From Actinokineospora terrae (GTDB taxonomy: Bacteria > Actinomycetota > Actinomycetes > Mycobacteriales > Pseudonocardiaceae), in assembly GCF_900111175.1 (NCBI RefSeq), contig NZ_FOGI01000002.1, forward strand, positions 108,022 through 172,021: a DNA stretch of 64,000 nucleotides. Reading direction: 5' to 3'. Under the pieces are notes generated by a model, which was not told the DNA's origin, made no database searches, and saw only the letters and a list, made by a program, of their open reading frames with translations. The number at the start of each line of letters is the position of its first letter. Position 1 is the first letter of the stretch. Positions 1-9,957 of the stretch are shown here, one piece after another. The position numbers and the translations under genes are program-made.

Positions 1-3000
1 GACACCGATGTGCTGGTGCTCCACCATGGCGTGCTGGCGCGACTGCGCGTCGGCCAGCGCCTCGGCGAGGGTCCCGGTCAGCCGGGCGCGGACCGCGACG
101 GTGTTGGCCAGCAGACCGAGGATGTCCTCCACCCCCGCCACCTCGGGTGTGCGGCAGGCGACCATGGTGCCGAAGGCGACGTCGCGGCGGCCCGAACGCG
201 TGGCGAGGACCGCCGCCCAGCCGCCCTGCAGCATGGTGTTGGGGGTGAGCCCGCGGTCGGCGCCCGCGGCGGAGAGCGCCGCGACGACCGGGCCGGGCAC
301 GGTGAACAGGACCGGATCGGCCGCGGCGACGACGGCGCGCCTGCCGTGCAGCACGTGGTCGCCCTCGGGCAGGTCGAGCAGTTCGCGCCGCCAGGCGCGC
401 AGGTCCGCGGCGTGGTCACGGGCCGCGAGCCACCGGGTGTGGTGGGCGAACGGGGTGGGCTCGGGCGGTTCGGTCCCGCTGTAGAGGGCGAACAGCTCGG
501 TGAGGATCCGCGGGGCGGACCAGCCGTCGGACAGCAGGTGGTGGCTGGTCAGCACGAGGTCGTGGTGACCGGGTCCGCGCCGCAGCACGGTGAGCCGGAA
601 CAGCGGGCCGGTGGCCAGGTCGAACGGTTCGGCCAGGTCCTCGGCGAGCACGCGCTCCCGGTCGGCGTCCTCGACCTCGCCGGTGGCGAAGCCGGGTTCG
701 GGTCGGGCGGGGATGACCTGGACGGCGTGGCCGGACGGGAACACCGCGCCCAGGTTGGGGTTGCGGGCGAGCAGGCGGGTGGCCGCGGCGCGCAGGGACG
801 CCGGGTCGAGGTCGCCGTCGAGGGTGAAGACGGCCTGGACGGTGTAGGGGTCCTCGCCCGTCCGGGCCTGGTCGAGCATGAGCTCTTGCAGGGGTGTCAG
901 CGGGAGCAGGTCGCCGCCGGGCACGTCGGCGGTGAGCTCGGCGAGCTCACGGGTGAAGCGCTGCCCCAGCTCGGCGATCTCCTCGGGGGTGAACAGCGCC
1001 GCGGGCCAGGTGAAGCGGACACCCAGGCACTCGCCGTGCCCGTCGTCGCGGAGCAGGGCGTTCACCATGAGTGGGTGCGGCAGCGGCAGGTCCTCGCCGC
1101 CGGAGCCGAGTGGGTCCGCGTCCGGCGGGGACTGCCAGGCGGTCTCCTCCTCGGGCGCGGCGGGGAAGCGCCCGAGGTAGTTCCAGCCGACCTCGGGCGG
1201 GCGCACCAGGTCGCCACCGAGGATCCCGTGGCCGAGGCCGTCGCCTGCGGCGCGCAGGTGTTCGCGGACAGCGCGCAGGGCGGATGCGGTCTGGGCGGGC
1301 GGGGTGATCCGGGCTGGGTGCACGGCCGTGAACCAGCCCACCGCCTGGGACAGGTCCACCGGTCCGGAGAAGTCCGGGAGGTGCGCCGGGCGGCCATGGC
1401 CCTCGAGCGCGACGAGCAGGTCGGGCGCGGTACCGCGCCAGGCGCCCACCGCGCGGGCGAGGGCGGTGAGCAGCACCGTGTCCGGGGTCGTGCGGTACGC
1501 GGCGGGCAGGGTGGTGATCGCCGCGCGGGTGGTGGTCGGGTCGACGCGGATGTGGTGGTGGCGAGCAGTCGCGGCGGTGTCGCGGATCGGGTCGAGGGCG
1601 GGCAGCGGGGCGGGCGGGGCCGCGGCGACGCGGTGCCAGTGCGCGAGTTCGTCCTGTCGCGCGGGTGCGGCGGCGCGCAGTGCCCGCGCCCAGCCCAGCA
1701 GGGACATGCCGTGGCGGGCGAGGGCGGCGCCCGCGTGGGCTTGGGCGATGTCGTCGAGCAGGACGCGCCACGACACGGCGTCGACCACGAGGTGGTGGGC
1801 GATGAGGACGAGCCTGCCCAGTCGGGTGGGTCCCGCGTCGATCCACACCGCGCGCAGCAGCGGCCCGGTGCGCGGGTCCATCGCGGCGCGCACCCGGTCG
1901 ATGTGCTCCAAGGCGAGCGCACTCGGGTCGCCGGTGGCGGTCACCGCCGTGAGGACGTCCGCTCCGGTCACCGCACCCACCTCGGGGATGCGCAGCACGG
2001 GCCCGTCCGGGGTGTCGGCCAGGCGGGCGCGCAGCGCGTCGTGCCTGGCGAGGACGGCATCGAGGACCCGGCCCCACCCGGCGGTATCGCCGGGTGGCAC
2101 GCACACCTGCACCCACTGGCAGAACGAGTCCGCGGGTCCACGCCGCAGCAGGTCGCGCATGATCGGGGTCAGCGGGGCATCACCCACCGCCGGGCTGTCC
2201 TGTGTGGACTCCGGGATCCCGCACCGGGCGGCGATCCCGGCGATCGTGCCGCCCTCGAACACGTCGCGGGCGGTGAGCACGAGCCCGGCGCGGCGCGCCC
2301 GCGACACCACCCGCAGGGAGACGATGCTGTCGCCGCCCGCGTCGAGGAAGGAGTCGTCGAGGCGCACGTCGCCGAGCACCTCGCGCAACACCGCCAGCAG
2401 GGCGGCCTCGGCCGGGGTGGCCGGCTCCCGGTCCTCGGCCGCGGTGTGCGGGGCGGGGTCGGGCAGGGCGGCGCGGTCGAGTTTGCCGGTGGGGCCCAGG
2501 GGCAGGTGGTCGACGACGACGACGGACGTGGGCACCATGTAGTCGGGCAGGTCGGTGGCCAGGTGCTCGCGCAGCGAGGCCGGGTCGGGGTGGGTGCCTC
2601 CGGTGGGCAGGACGTAGCCGACCAGCCTGCCCTCCCGGAGGACCACCGCGCAGGCCAGCACCTGCGCGTGCCTGCTGAGCACGTTCTCGATCTCGGCGAG
2701 CTCGATGCGGAAGCCGCGAACCTTGACCTGGTGGTCAATGCGGCCCAGGAACACCAGGTGCCCGTCGGGGCGCCAGCGCACCAGGTCGCCGGTGCGGTAC
2801 ATGCGCTCGCCCGCCGGTCCGAAGGGGTCGGCGACGAACCGCTCCGCGGTCAGCCCGGGGCGGTTGACGTAGCCCCGGGCGAGCTTGGGTCCGGCCAGGT
2901 ACAGCTCGCCCGCCACCCCGATGCCGACCGGGAGCAGTCCCGCGTCGAGGACGTAGGCGCGCACCTGCGGGTCGGGCCTGCCGATCGGCAGCGGCCCCGG

Positions 3001-6000
3001 GTCGTCGCGCCGGTAGCGCCACGTGACGGAGTTGATGGTGACCTCGGTGGGGCCGTACGCGTTGAACAGCGCGCGCCGGTCGCCCCAGCGGTGGGCCAGC
3101 TCGGGGTCGAGCCGCTCGGCACCGAGCATGACGAACAGCTCGCGGTCGACCGCACCGGCGTCGGGCATCGCCGCGACGAACGAGGGCAGCAGGTTCACCC
3201 CCGTCACCCGGTGCTCGGCGATGTAGTCGAGCAGCTCGTCGCCGGGCACCCGCGCTTCCTCGGGGGCGATGACGCAGGTGCCGCCGGAGAGCAGCGGCAG
3301 CACGAACTGGAAGAACGCGACGTCGAAGCTGGTCGAGGCGAAGTGCAGGAAGCGCTCGCGCTCACCGATCCCGACGATGTCCTCCTGCAGGGTCACCAGG
3401 CTGGGCAGGCCGCGGTGCGGGATGGCGACGCCCTTGGGCCTGCCCGTGGTGCCGGAGGTGTAGATGACGTAGGCGATCGAGTCGTCGGTGACGCGGCTGC
3501 GGGCCTCGACCGGATCGGCGTCCCAGGTGGACGGTCCGATGTGGGCGGTGGGATCGACCACCGGGGCGGCGACCGGGACGGCCCGCGGGCCGGGGGTGGC
3601 GATCACCGCGGTGGGGGCGATGTCCTCGACCATGAACCGCAGGCGCTCGACCGGGTAGGTGGGGTCCATCGGGACGTGCACCGCGCCCGCCTTGAGCACG
3701 CCGAACAGCGCCACCACCATCTCCACGTCCCGGTCGAGCAGCACCGCCACCGGGTCCTGCGGGCGCACGCCCCGCGCGCGCAGGGCGTGGGCGAGGCGGT
3801 TGGCGCGGCGGTCGAGCTCGGCGTAGGACAGGACGCGGTCGCGGCACACGACGGCCTCGGCGTCGGGCCTCTCGCGCACCCACCGGCCGAACTCCTCCAG
3901 GCAGCCGCCCACCGGCCTGCTCGGCTCGGGCCCCTCCCCCAGCGCCAGCATCGCCCGGTGCTCGGCGGCGTCGAGGGTGCGCAGCCGGGCGACGGGGCGG
4001 TCCGGGTCGGTGATGATCTCCTCGAGCAGGGTGCGCAGCCAGCGGCCGTAGCGCCGCACGGTGTCCTCGTCGAAGACGGCGGGCTGGTAGCCGAGACCGA
4101 CGACGATGCCCTCCCCGGGGATGACGACCACGGTCAGCGGGTAGTGCGTCGCGTCGGTGATGTCGACGCCCACCAGGTCGAGGCCGGGGGCGAGTGTGGT
4201 GCGGTGCCTGCTGGAGAGGGGGAAGTTCTCCATCACCAGCATGGTGTCGAACAGCTCGCCCAGTCCTGCCGCGCGCTGCACCTGCGGGAGCCCGACGTGG
4301 TGGTGCTCGGCCAAGGCGGCGCTCTCGGCCTGCACCCGCGCGAGGACGGCCGCGGCGGTCTCGGCCGCTCCGGCGCGCACGCGCACCGCGATGGTGTTGC
4401 CGAGTTGGCCGATGACGCGTTCGACCCCGTCGAGTTCGGCGGGCCTGCCGGAGACGGGGCAGCCGAACACCACGTCGTCGCGGCCGGTGAGCCTGCCGAG
4501 CAGCACTCCCCAGGCGGTCTGGAACAGCGTGGTGGCGGTGACGCCGTGCTCCCGGCCGAACGCGCGCACCCGCTCGCTGAACTCCACGCCCAGCTCGACG
4601 GTCACCCGCCCCGGACGGGCCACAGTGGACACCGCGGTGGCCGGTGCCAGCCGGGTGCCCGCGTCGAGGCCCGCCAGCGCCGCCTGCCAGGCCGCCAGAC
4701 CGGCGGCGTGGTCGCGACCGGCCAGGAGGCGGTGGTACTCGCTCGGGGACGGGCTGGTCGGCGCCGCGGGTCCGCCGCCGAGTTCGGCGTAGGTCGCCAG
4801 CAGGGTGCGGCCGACCAGCGGCATCGACCAGCCGTCGAGCAGCGCGTGGTGGTTGGTGATGACCAGGCGGTGCTCGTCGGGACCGAGCGTGCACAGCAGG
4901 AAGCGCACCAGCGGCGCGACCGCCGGGTCAAGGGGCCGCTCCAGGTCCGCGCGGCAGTGCTGGGCGACGAGTCGGGCGCGCTCGTCGGGTGTGTGTCCGG
5001 ACAGGTCGACCCGCCGCCAGTCGAGCGTGACCTCGGCGGGGACGACCTGCACGACGTCCCCGCCCGCGGTGGTGTGCAGGTGGACGCGCAGCGCGGGGTG
5101 CCTGCGCAGCAGCTCGGCGGTCGCCGCGCGCATCCGGTCGGGGTCGAGGGCGCCGCGCAACAGGGTCACCGCCTGCACGACGTAGACGTCGGTGTCGTGT
5201 TCGGCACGCACCTGGGTGTGGAAGGCAAGGCCGATCTGCAGGGGCGTGGCGGGCAGGACGTCGAGTACCCGGCCGCGCCGCTCCAGCTCGTCGATGGCGT
5301 CCTGGTCGAGGTCGACCAGCGGCAGGTCGGACGGGGTGAGCCCGCCACCGTCGTTGCCGAGGCGCTCGGCGTGCGCGGCGAGGGCCTCGAGGGCCCGAGC
5401 CCAAGCGGCGCGCAGCCCGGTGAGCTCGTGCGGGGTGAGGACCAGTCCGGCCGCGGTCCACTCCACGGCGACGCGCGGCCGGGTGCCCTCCCGGACGAAG
5501 CAGTTGAGCGCGAGCACCTGTTCCAGCGCCTTGGCCGGGGGCTCGATCACGGCGAACGGGTCGTCGTCGGGCAACCGCCACCCGTCCCCGGTCACCGGGG
5601 CGAACCGGCCGAGGTAGTTGAGCACCACGTCCGGCGGCGGGGTCGCGGCGAACTCGGCCCTGGTCGCGGGGTCGAGGTGGCGCAGCACGCCGTAGCCGAC
5701 GCCGTTGTCGGGGACCGCGCGCTTGGCCTCCTTGACCGCGCGCACCAACCGCCCGGCGGCCGCACCACCGGCGAGCGCGTCGGCCAGGTCCGCCGACGAG
5801 CGCACGGCGTCGGCGGGCAGGCGCAAGGGGTGTTCGGCGGTGAACCAGCCGACCGTGCGCGCGAGGTCGAACCCGTCCTGGTCGCGGCCGTGGCCTTCCA
5901 CGGTGACGGTCACCGCGTCGCGCTCGTCGCCGCTCCAGAGCCGCAGCGCGAGGACGAGCGCGGCCAGCAGCACCTCGTCGGAACCCGCGCGGTAGGCGGC

Positions 6001-9000
6001 GGTCAGCCCGGTGAGGACGGCGGCGCTCGCCTCGGGCGAGGCGACGGTGGTGACGCGGTGGGCGGTGGCGGTCGTGTCGACGGACCGGTCCAGCGGGCGG
6101 GCACCGAGGCGGAAGTCGTCGCGGGCGGCGCGCCAGTGGTCGACCTCGGCCCCGCGGGCGCCGGTGGTGCCCTGCTCGGCGAGCCGCAGCGCGTGACCGC
6201 GCCACGAGGCACCGACCGGCGCGAGGGGCTTTCCGGTGCACGCTGCGTGCAGGTCGTTGAGCAGCACCCGCCAGGACACGCCGTCGACGGCGAGGTGGTG
6301 GACCACGACCACCACCTCGTCGGGGACGTCCGGCGGTGTGCGCAGCAGCGCGACCCTCGCCATCTCGCCCGCGGTCGGGTCGAGCTCGGCGGCCAGCGAA
6401 GCGGCCACCGCGGCCGAACCGTCTCCTGTGGACTCGACGACCACGTGGCAGGCGAGCGCGGCCCCCGGTGGGGCGATGACCAGCTCACCGGGGGGTGTCA
6501 CCCGCAGGCGCAGGGCGTCGTGGTGGTCGACCAGCGCGCGGACACCGCGGGTGAGGGCCGCGAGGGTCAAGGCCCCGTCGACGCGCACCGCGGTCCACTG
6601 CGCGTACCCCGCGACCGGGGTGAGGTCGGGGTGCGCGTCGAGCAGGGCGCGCACGATGGGCGGCGCGGGCACCGGCCCGGTCGGCTCGTCGGGTGCCAGC
6701 ACCTCCCCCTCGCCGAGGTCGCGGCTCGCGGCGGCCAGCGAGGCGAGGCTCCCGCGCCCGAGCAAGTCCCGGGGACGCAGGTCAACGCCGTGCGCGCGCA
6801 GCCTGCTGCTGACACCGATCGCGGTGATGCTGTCGCCGCCGACGGCGAAGAAGTCGTCGTCCGGACCGACCTGGTCCACCCCGACCGCCTCGGCCACGGC
6901 GGCGCAGAGCAGCCGCTCCCGCTCCGTGCCCGGGCCGCGGCCACCCCCGGCGGACCGGGGGGCGGGCAGGGCGGCGCGATCGAGCTTCCCGTTGGAGGTC
7001 ATGGGGAGCGCGTCCAGGACGACCACGGACGTGGGCACCAGGTGATCCGGCACCCGTAGCGCCAACGCCGAGCGGATCTCGTCCTGGCTGAGCGCGCCCG
7101 CCGGGTCGAGGGCGGTCCGCGCGGCGGGGACGACGTAGCCCACGAGGCGGGGCGCGCCGGTGTCGGTGCGCACGGCGGCGGCCGCGGCACCCACCCCCGG
7201 CAGCGCGCCCAGCGCGGCCTCGACCTCGCCGAGCTCGACGCGGTGCCCCCGGACCTTGACCTGCCCGTCGCGGCGACCCAGGTACGCCAGCCCCCGGCCC
7301 GGCACCCAGCGGGCCAGGTCCCCGGTGCGGTACATCCGGTCGCCGGGAGCGCCGAACGGGTCGGCGAGGAACCGCTCTGCGGTGGCCCCCGGCCGGTCGA
7401 GGTAGCCGCGCGCCAGGTGCGGACCCGCCAGGTACAACTCCCCCGCGCCACCGGCTGGTACCACGCGCAGCGCGTTGTCCAGCAGGTAGACCCGAGTCCC
7501 CGGGACCGGGAACCCGATCACCGGGTCACCGCCGTCGACCCGCGCCGCCGTACTGTCCACTGTGGCCTCTGTCGGGCCGTAGAGGTTGCGCGCGGGGACG
7601 CCGGACTCCGCGACCCGGCGCCACAGCGCCGGTGGCGCGGCCTCCCCGCCGAGGACGAGCAACGCCGGTGGGTGCGGCCCGTCGAGCAGACCCGCGTCCA
7701 CCAGGTGGGCGGCCATCGACGGCGTGGTGTCGACGACGTCGATGCCGTCGCGCGCGAACGCGGCGACCAGCGCGGACGCGTCGCGCGCCGACTCATTGTC
7801 GTAGAGGTGCAGTTCGTGCCCGCACACCAGCCACAGCAGCTGGTCGAGCGCGGAGTCGAAGGCGAAGGAGTACGTGTGCGCGGCGCGCAGCCGCCGACCG
7901 GCCGCGCGCGCGGTCTCGGCCACCGTGGTGGCCCGGTGGTGGTGCACGAGCGAGGCCAGGCCGCCGACGCGCCCCAGCACACCCTTGGGGGTACCGGTGG
8001 ACCCGGAGGTGAAGATGACGTAGGCGAGGTGATCGGGGTGCCTTGGCGCCGACAGTTCCTCAATGGACAGTGGAAGATCCGACAGCCCGGCCAGTTCCGC
8101 GCGGGTCTCCGGTGCGTCGAGCACCAGGTGCGGCACCCCCGGTGGCACCGCGTCGGCGGTGGCCGTCTCGGTGAGCGCGAGCACCGCGCCCGACTCGGCG
8201 ATCGTCGCGCGCAGCCGCGGCCGCGGGTGCTCGACGTCGAGCGGGAGGAAGGCGGCGCCCGCCTCGAGCACCGCCAGCAGGGCGATGACCAGGTCGGTCG
8301 AGCGGCTCATCGGCAGCGCGACCACGTCGTCCGCGCCGACACCGCGCGCCAGCAGGGCGCGGGCCAGCCTGCGCACCCCGGCGACCAACTCCTGCACGGT
8401 CAGCCGCCGCTGCCCGCACACCAACGCCGTCTGCCCGCGGTGCTCGGCCAGGAGTTCGGCCAGCAGACCGGGCACGTCGCGCGGCACACCCGGCGCGGCC
8501 TCGGCGCGCCAGGCCGCCAGCAGCGCCGCGCGGTCATCGGGCCCGACCAGCTCGACCCGGCCGACCGCGGGCGCGGTCGGGCCCGCCAGGCCGGAGACCA
8601 GCGCGCGCAGCGCGTCGAGCCTGCGCTCGACCCCCGCCTGGTCGTGGCCGCGGGCGTCCACCTCGAAGCCCAGCAGCAGCCCGCCGTCGGCGGTGGGCAG
8701 CACGCTGAGCCCCATGTCCTCCGGCGGACCGCCCGCGACGTTGCGCATGGTCCCGGTCGACCCGGCGAAGTCGATCGCGAGGTCGAACGCCTTGAGGTTG
8801 ACCCCCCGCCCGTGCAGCAGCGCGCCCGCGCCGGGCACGGCCAGGTCGCGGGGCAGGTCCTCGCCCCGGTAGCGCTGGTGCGCGCGCATCTCCCGCATCG
8901 CCGCGGCCACCCGCGCGGTCAGCTGGGCCAACCCGTCGCCGCCGGACACCGCGACCCGCAGGGGCAGCACGTTGACCGCCATCGCCGGGGTGCGCAGCGC

Positions 9001-9906
9001 GGAACCGAACCGGCACATCAAGGGCAGCGCGAACACCACGTCGTCGTGGCCGAGCACCCGGTGCAGGAACGCGGCGTAGCAGGCGATGAGCGCCTCGCCC
9101 CACGTCGCGCCCACGCCCTCGGCGACGTCCCGCAGCCGATCGAGGTCGCTCGCGGGCAGCACGGCACGAGCGGTGACCGTGCGTTCGGGCAGCCCGGTCG
9201 CGCCGGTGTCGTGGTCGAGGTCGGGCAGCGGGGTGAACCGCGCGCGCCAGTACGCCCGGTCCTGCTCGGCCCGCCCGCCCGCGAGGTAGGCGCGGTCGGC
9301 GGCGACCACGTCGGCGAACCGGCCGAACGGCGAGGGAGCGGGCTGGATCCCGCGCACCAGGGCCGTGTAGTGGGCCGCGGTCCGGCGGGCCAGCATGGCC
9401 GCGGAGTAGCCGTCGAACACCAGGTGGTGGCCCAACTGCGTGAACCACACCTCCCGGTCCGCCAGGCGCAGCACCGTGTGCGAGAACAGCGGGCGGTCCA
9501 CCATCTCCCGGCAGGCGCCCGCGACCCGGCGGCGTTCGCGGTCGACCAGCGCGTGCGCGGCGGCCACCGGGTCCGGCGCGGCGCGCAGGTCGACCACATC
9601 GGGGAGCGGCACCGGCTCGGCGGACAGCACCTGGCGCGGCCCGTCCGCGGTCGCGAACACGCGCAACCGCAGGCTGTCCGCCTCCTCCGTGGTCGCGCGG
9701 ATCGCCGCGCGCAACGCCTCGACGTCCACCGGGTCGCCGCCGCTGATCTCCAGCACGTCGCCGACGACGTAGTACGGCGAGTCCGGCTCCAGGCGCTGCG
9801 CGTCCCAGATACCGCGCTGGGCACGGGTCAGCTCCCAGGTGGTCTCGGGAGACCCTGCCGCGTCGGGGACGAACTGGCTCCCGGGGTGGGCCTGGGTTGT
9901 GCTCAA
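1..9906 (-). CDS. Catecholate siderophore NRPS, C-A-PCP-E-C-A-PCP-E-C (partial, runs off the left edge)
   Basis: A giant non-ribosomal peptide synthetase, at least 3,300 residues, with no stop before base 1. The chosen start is TTG at 9906, with AGGAG about 7 bases upstream and 51 bases after the preceding stop. Domains by motif: a first condensation domain (GHHLVFDGYS near 9420), A1 (TSGSTGTPKG near 8000, NLYGPTEAT near 7570), PCP1 (FFAVGGDSI near 6850), an epimerase (HHLAVDGVSWR near 6290, plus VGWFTAEHP and NYLGRF), a DCL-type C domain (NHHALLDGWS near 4850), A2 (TSGTTGRPKG near 3450), PCP2 (FLDAGGDSI near 2340), a second epimerase (HHLVVDAVSWR near 1780) and the start of a third C domain (SHHLLSDGWS near 545). 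The A1 pocket reads D-S-D-D-V-G-L-V-D, which resembles codes for basic residues; A2 reads D-V-F-N-V-L-A-I-N, which I cannot assign. It probably accepts DHB from the neighbouring aryl carrier protein and extends it with two D-residues. Confidence 0.93.
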   Translation of the reverse strand, partial: MSTTQAHPGSQFVPDAAGSPETTWELTRAQRGIWDAQRLEPDSPYYVVGDVLEISGGDPVDVEALRAAIRATTEEADSLRLRVFATADGPRQVLSAEPVPLPDVVDLRAAPDPVAAAHALVDRERRRVAGACREMVDRPLFSHTVLRLADREVWFTQLGHHLVFDGYSAAMLARRTAAHYTALVRGIQPAPSPFGRFADVVAADRAYLAGGRAEQDRAYWRARFTPLPDLDHDTGATGLPERTVTARAVLPASDLDRLRDVAEGVGATWGEALIACYAAFLHRVLGHDDVVFALPLMCRFGSALRTPAMAVNVLPLRVAVSGGDGLAQLTARVAAAMREMRAHQRYRGEDLPRDLAVPGAGALLHGRGVNLKAFDLAIDFAGSTGTMRNVAGGPPEDMGLSVLPTADGGLLLGFEVDARGHDQAGVERRLDALRALVSGLAGPTAPAVGRVELVGPDDRAALLAAWRAEAAPGVPRDVPGLLAELLAEHRGQTALVCGQRRLTVQELVAGVRRLARALLARGVGADDVVALPMSRSTDLVIALLAVLEAGAAFLPLDVEHPRPRLRATIAESGAVLALTETATADAVPPGVPHLVLDAPETRAELAGLSDLPLSIEELSAPRHPDHLAYVIFTSGSTGTPKGVLGRVGGLASLVHHHRATTVAETARAAGRRLRAAHTYSFAFDSALDQLLWLVCGHELHLYDNESARDASALVAAFARDGIDVVDTTPSMAAHLVDAGLLDGPHPPALLVLGGEAAPPALWRRVAESGVPARNLYGPTEATVDSTAARVDGGDPVIGFPVPGTRVYLLDNALRVVPAGGAGELYLAGPHLARGYLDRPGATAERFLADPFGAPGDRMYRTGDLARWVPGRGLAYLGRRDGQVKVRGHRVELGEVEAALGALPGVGAAAAAVRTDTGAPRLVGYVVPAARTALDPAGALSQDEIRSALALRVPDHLVPTSVVVLDALPMTSNGKLDRAALPAPRSAGGGRGPGTERERLLCAAVAEAVGVDQVGPDDDFFAVGGDSITAIGVSSRLRAHGVDLRPRDLLGRGSLASLAAASRDLGEGEVLAPDEPTGPVPAPPIVRALLDAHPDLTPVAGYAQWTAVRVDGALTLAALTRGVRALVDHHDALRLRVTPPGELVIAPPGAALACHVVVESTGDGSAAVAASLAAELDPTAGEMARVALLRTPPDVPDEVVVVVHHLAVDGVSWRVLLNDLHAACTGKPLAPVGASWRGHALRLAEQGTTGARGAEVDHWRAARDDFRLGARPLDRSVDTTATAHRVTTVASPEASAAVLTGLTAAYRAGSDEVLLAALVLALRLWSGDERDAVTVTVEGHGRDQDGFDLARTVGWFTAEHPLRLPADAVRSSADLADALAGGAAAGRLVRAVKEAKRAVPDNGVGYGVLRHLDPATRAEFAATPPPDVVLNYLGRFAPVTGDGWRLPDDDPFAVIEPPAKALEQVLALNCFVREGTRPRVAVEWTAAGLVLTPHELTGLRAAWARALEALAAHAERLGNDGGGLTPSDLPLVDLDQDAIDELERRGRVLDVLPATPLQIGLAFHTQVRAEHDTDVYVVQAVTLLRGALDPDRMRAATAELLRRHPALRVHLHTTAGGDVVQVVPAEVTLDWRRVDLSGHTPDERARLVAQHCRADLERPLDPAVAPLVRFLLCTLGPDEHRLVITNHHALLDGWSMPLVGRTLLATYAELGGGPAAPTSPSPSEYHRLLAGRDHAAGLAAWQAALAGLDAGTRLAPATAVSTVARPGRVTVELGVEFSERVRAFGREHGVTATTLFQTAWGVLLGRLTGRDDVVFGCPVSGRPAELDGVERVIGQLGNTIAVRVRAGAAETAAAVLARVQAESAALAEHHHVGLPQVQRAAGLGELFDTMLVMENFPLSSRHRTTLAPGLDLVGVDITDATHYPLTVVVIPGEGIVVGLGYQPAVFDEDTVRRYGRWLRTLLEEIITDPDRPVARLRTLDAAEHRAMLALGEGPEPSRPVGGCLEEFGRWVRERPDAEAVVCRDRVLSYAELDRRANRLAHALRARGVRPQDPVAVLLDRDVEMVVALFGVLKAGAVHVPMDPTYPVERLRFMVEDIAPTAVIATPGPRAVPVAAPVVDPTAHIGPSTWDADPVEARSRVTDDSIAYVIYTSGTTGRPKGVAIPHRGLPSLVTLQEDIVGIGERERFLHFASTSFDVAFFQFVLPLLSGGTCVIAPEEARVPGDELLDYIAEHRVTGVNLLPSFVAAMPDAGAVDRELFVMLGAERLDPELAHRWGDRRALFNAYGPTEVTINSVTWRYRRDDPGPLPIGRPDPQVRAYVLDAGLLPVGIGVAGELYLAGPKLARGYVNRPGLTAERFVADPFGPAGERMYRTGDLVRWRPDGHLVFLGRIDHQVKVRGFRIELAEIENVLSRHAQVLACAVVLREGRLVGYVLPTGGTHPDPASLREHLATDLPDYMVPTSVVVVDHLPLGPTGKLDRAALPDPAPHTAAEDREPATPAEAALLAVLREVLGDVRLDDSFLDAGGDSIVSLRVVSRARRAGLVLTARDVFEGGTIAGIAARCGIPESTQDSPAVGDAPLTPIMRDLLRRGPADSFCQWVQVCVPPGDTAGWGRVLDAVLARHDALRARLADTPDGPVLRIPEVGAVTGADVLTAVTATGDPSALALEHIDRVRAAMDPRTGPLLRAVWIDAGPTRLGRLVLIAHHLVVDAVSWRVLLDDIAQAHAGAALARHGMSLLGWARALRAAAPARQDELAHWHRVAAAPPAPLPALDPIRDTAATARHHHIRVDPTTTRAAITTLPAAYRTTPDTVLLTALARAVGAWRGTAPDLLVALEGHGRPAHLPDFSGPVDLSQAVGWFTAVHPARITPPAQTASALRAVREHLRAAGDGLGHGILGGDLVRPPEVGWNYLGRFPAAPEEETAWQSPPDADPLGSGGEDLPLPHPLMVNALLRDDGHGECLGVRFTWPAALFTPEEIAELGQRFTRELAELTADVPGGDLLPLTPLQELMLDQARTGEDPYTVQAVFTLDGDLDPASLRAAATRLLARNPNLGAVFPSGHAVQVIPARPEPGFATGEVEDADRERVLAEDLAEPFDLATGPLFRLTVLRRGPGHHDLVLTSHHLLSDGWSAPRILTELFALYSGTEPPEPTPFAHHTRWLAARDHAADLRAWRRELLDLPEGDHVLHGRRAVVAAADPVLFTVPGPVVAALSAAGADRGLTPNTMLQGGWAAVLATRSGRRDVAFGTMVACRTPEVAGVEDILGLLANTVAVRARLTGTLAEALADAQSRQHAMVEHQHIGV

Positions 9907-9957
9907 CGCGTACTCCTGGAGGTCGGGTGGCGAGGTCAGGGGCGGCGAGCGACCGGA

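Noticed and set aside
10..7059. Plus-strand open frame of 2,349 codons over the NRPS
   Set aside because: It is antisense to the NRPS. Its translation is low-complexity Gly/Arg/Val/Gln with no domain, while the minus strand reads clear C, A, PCP and E motifs.
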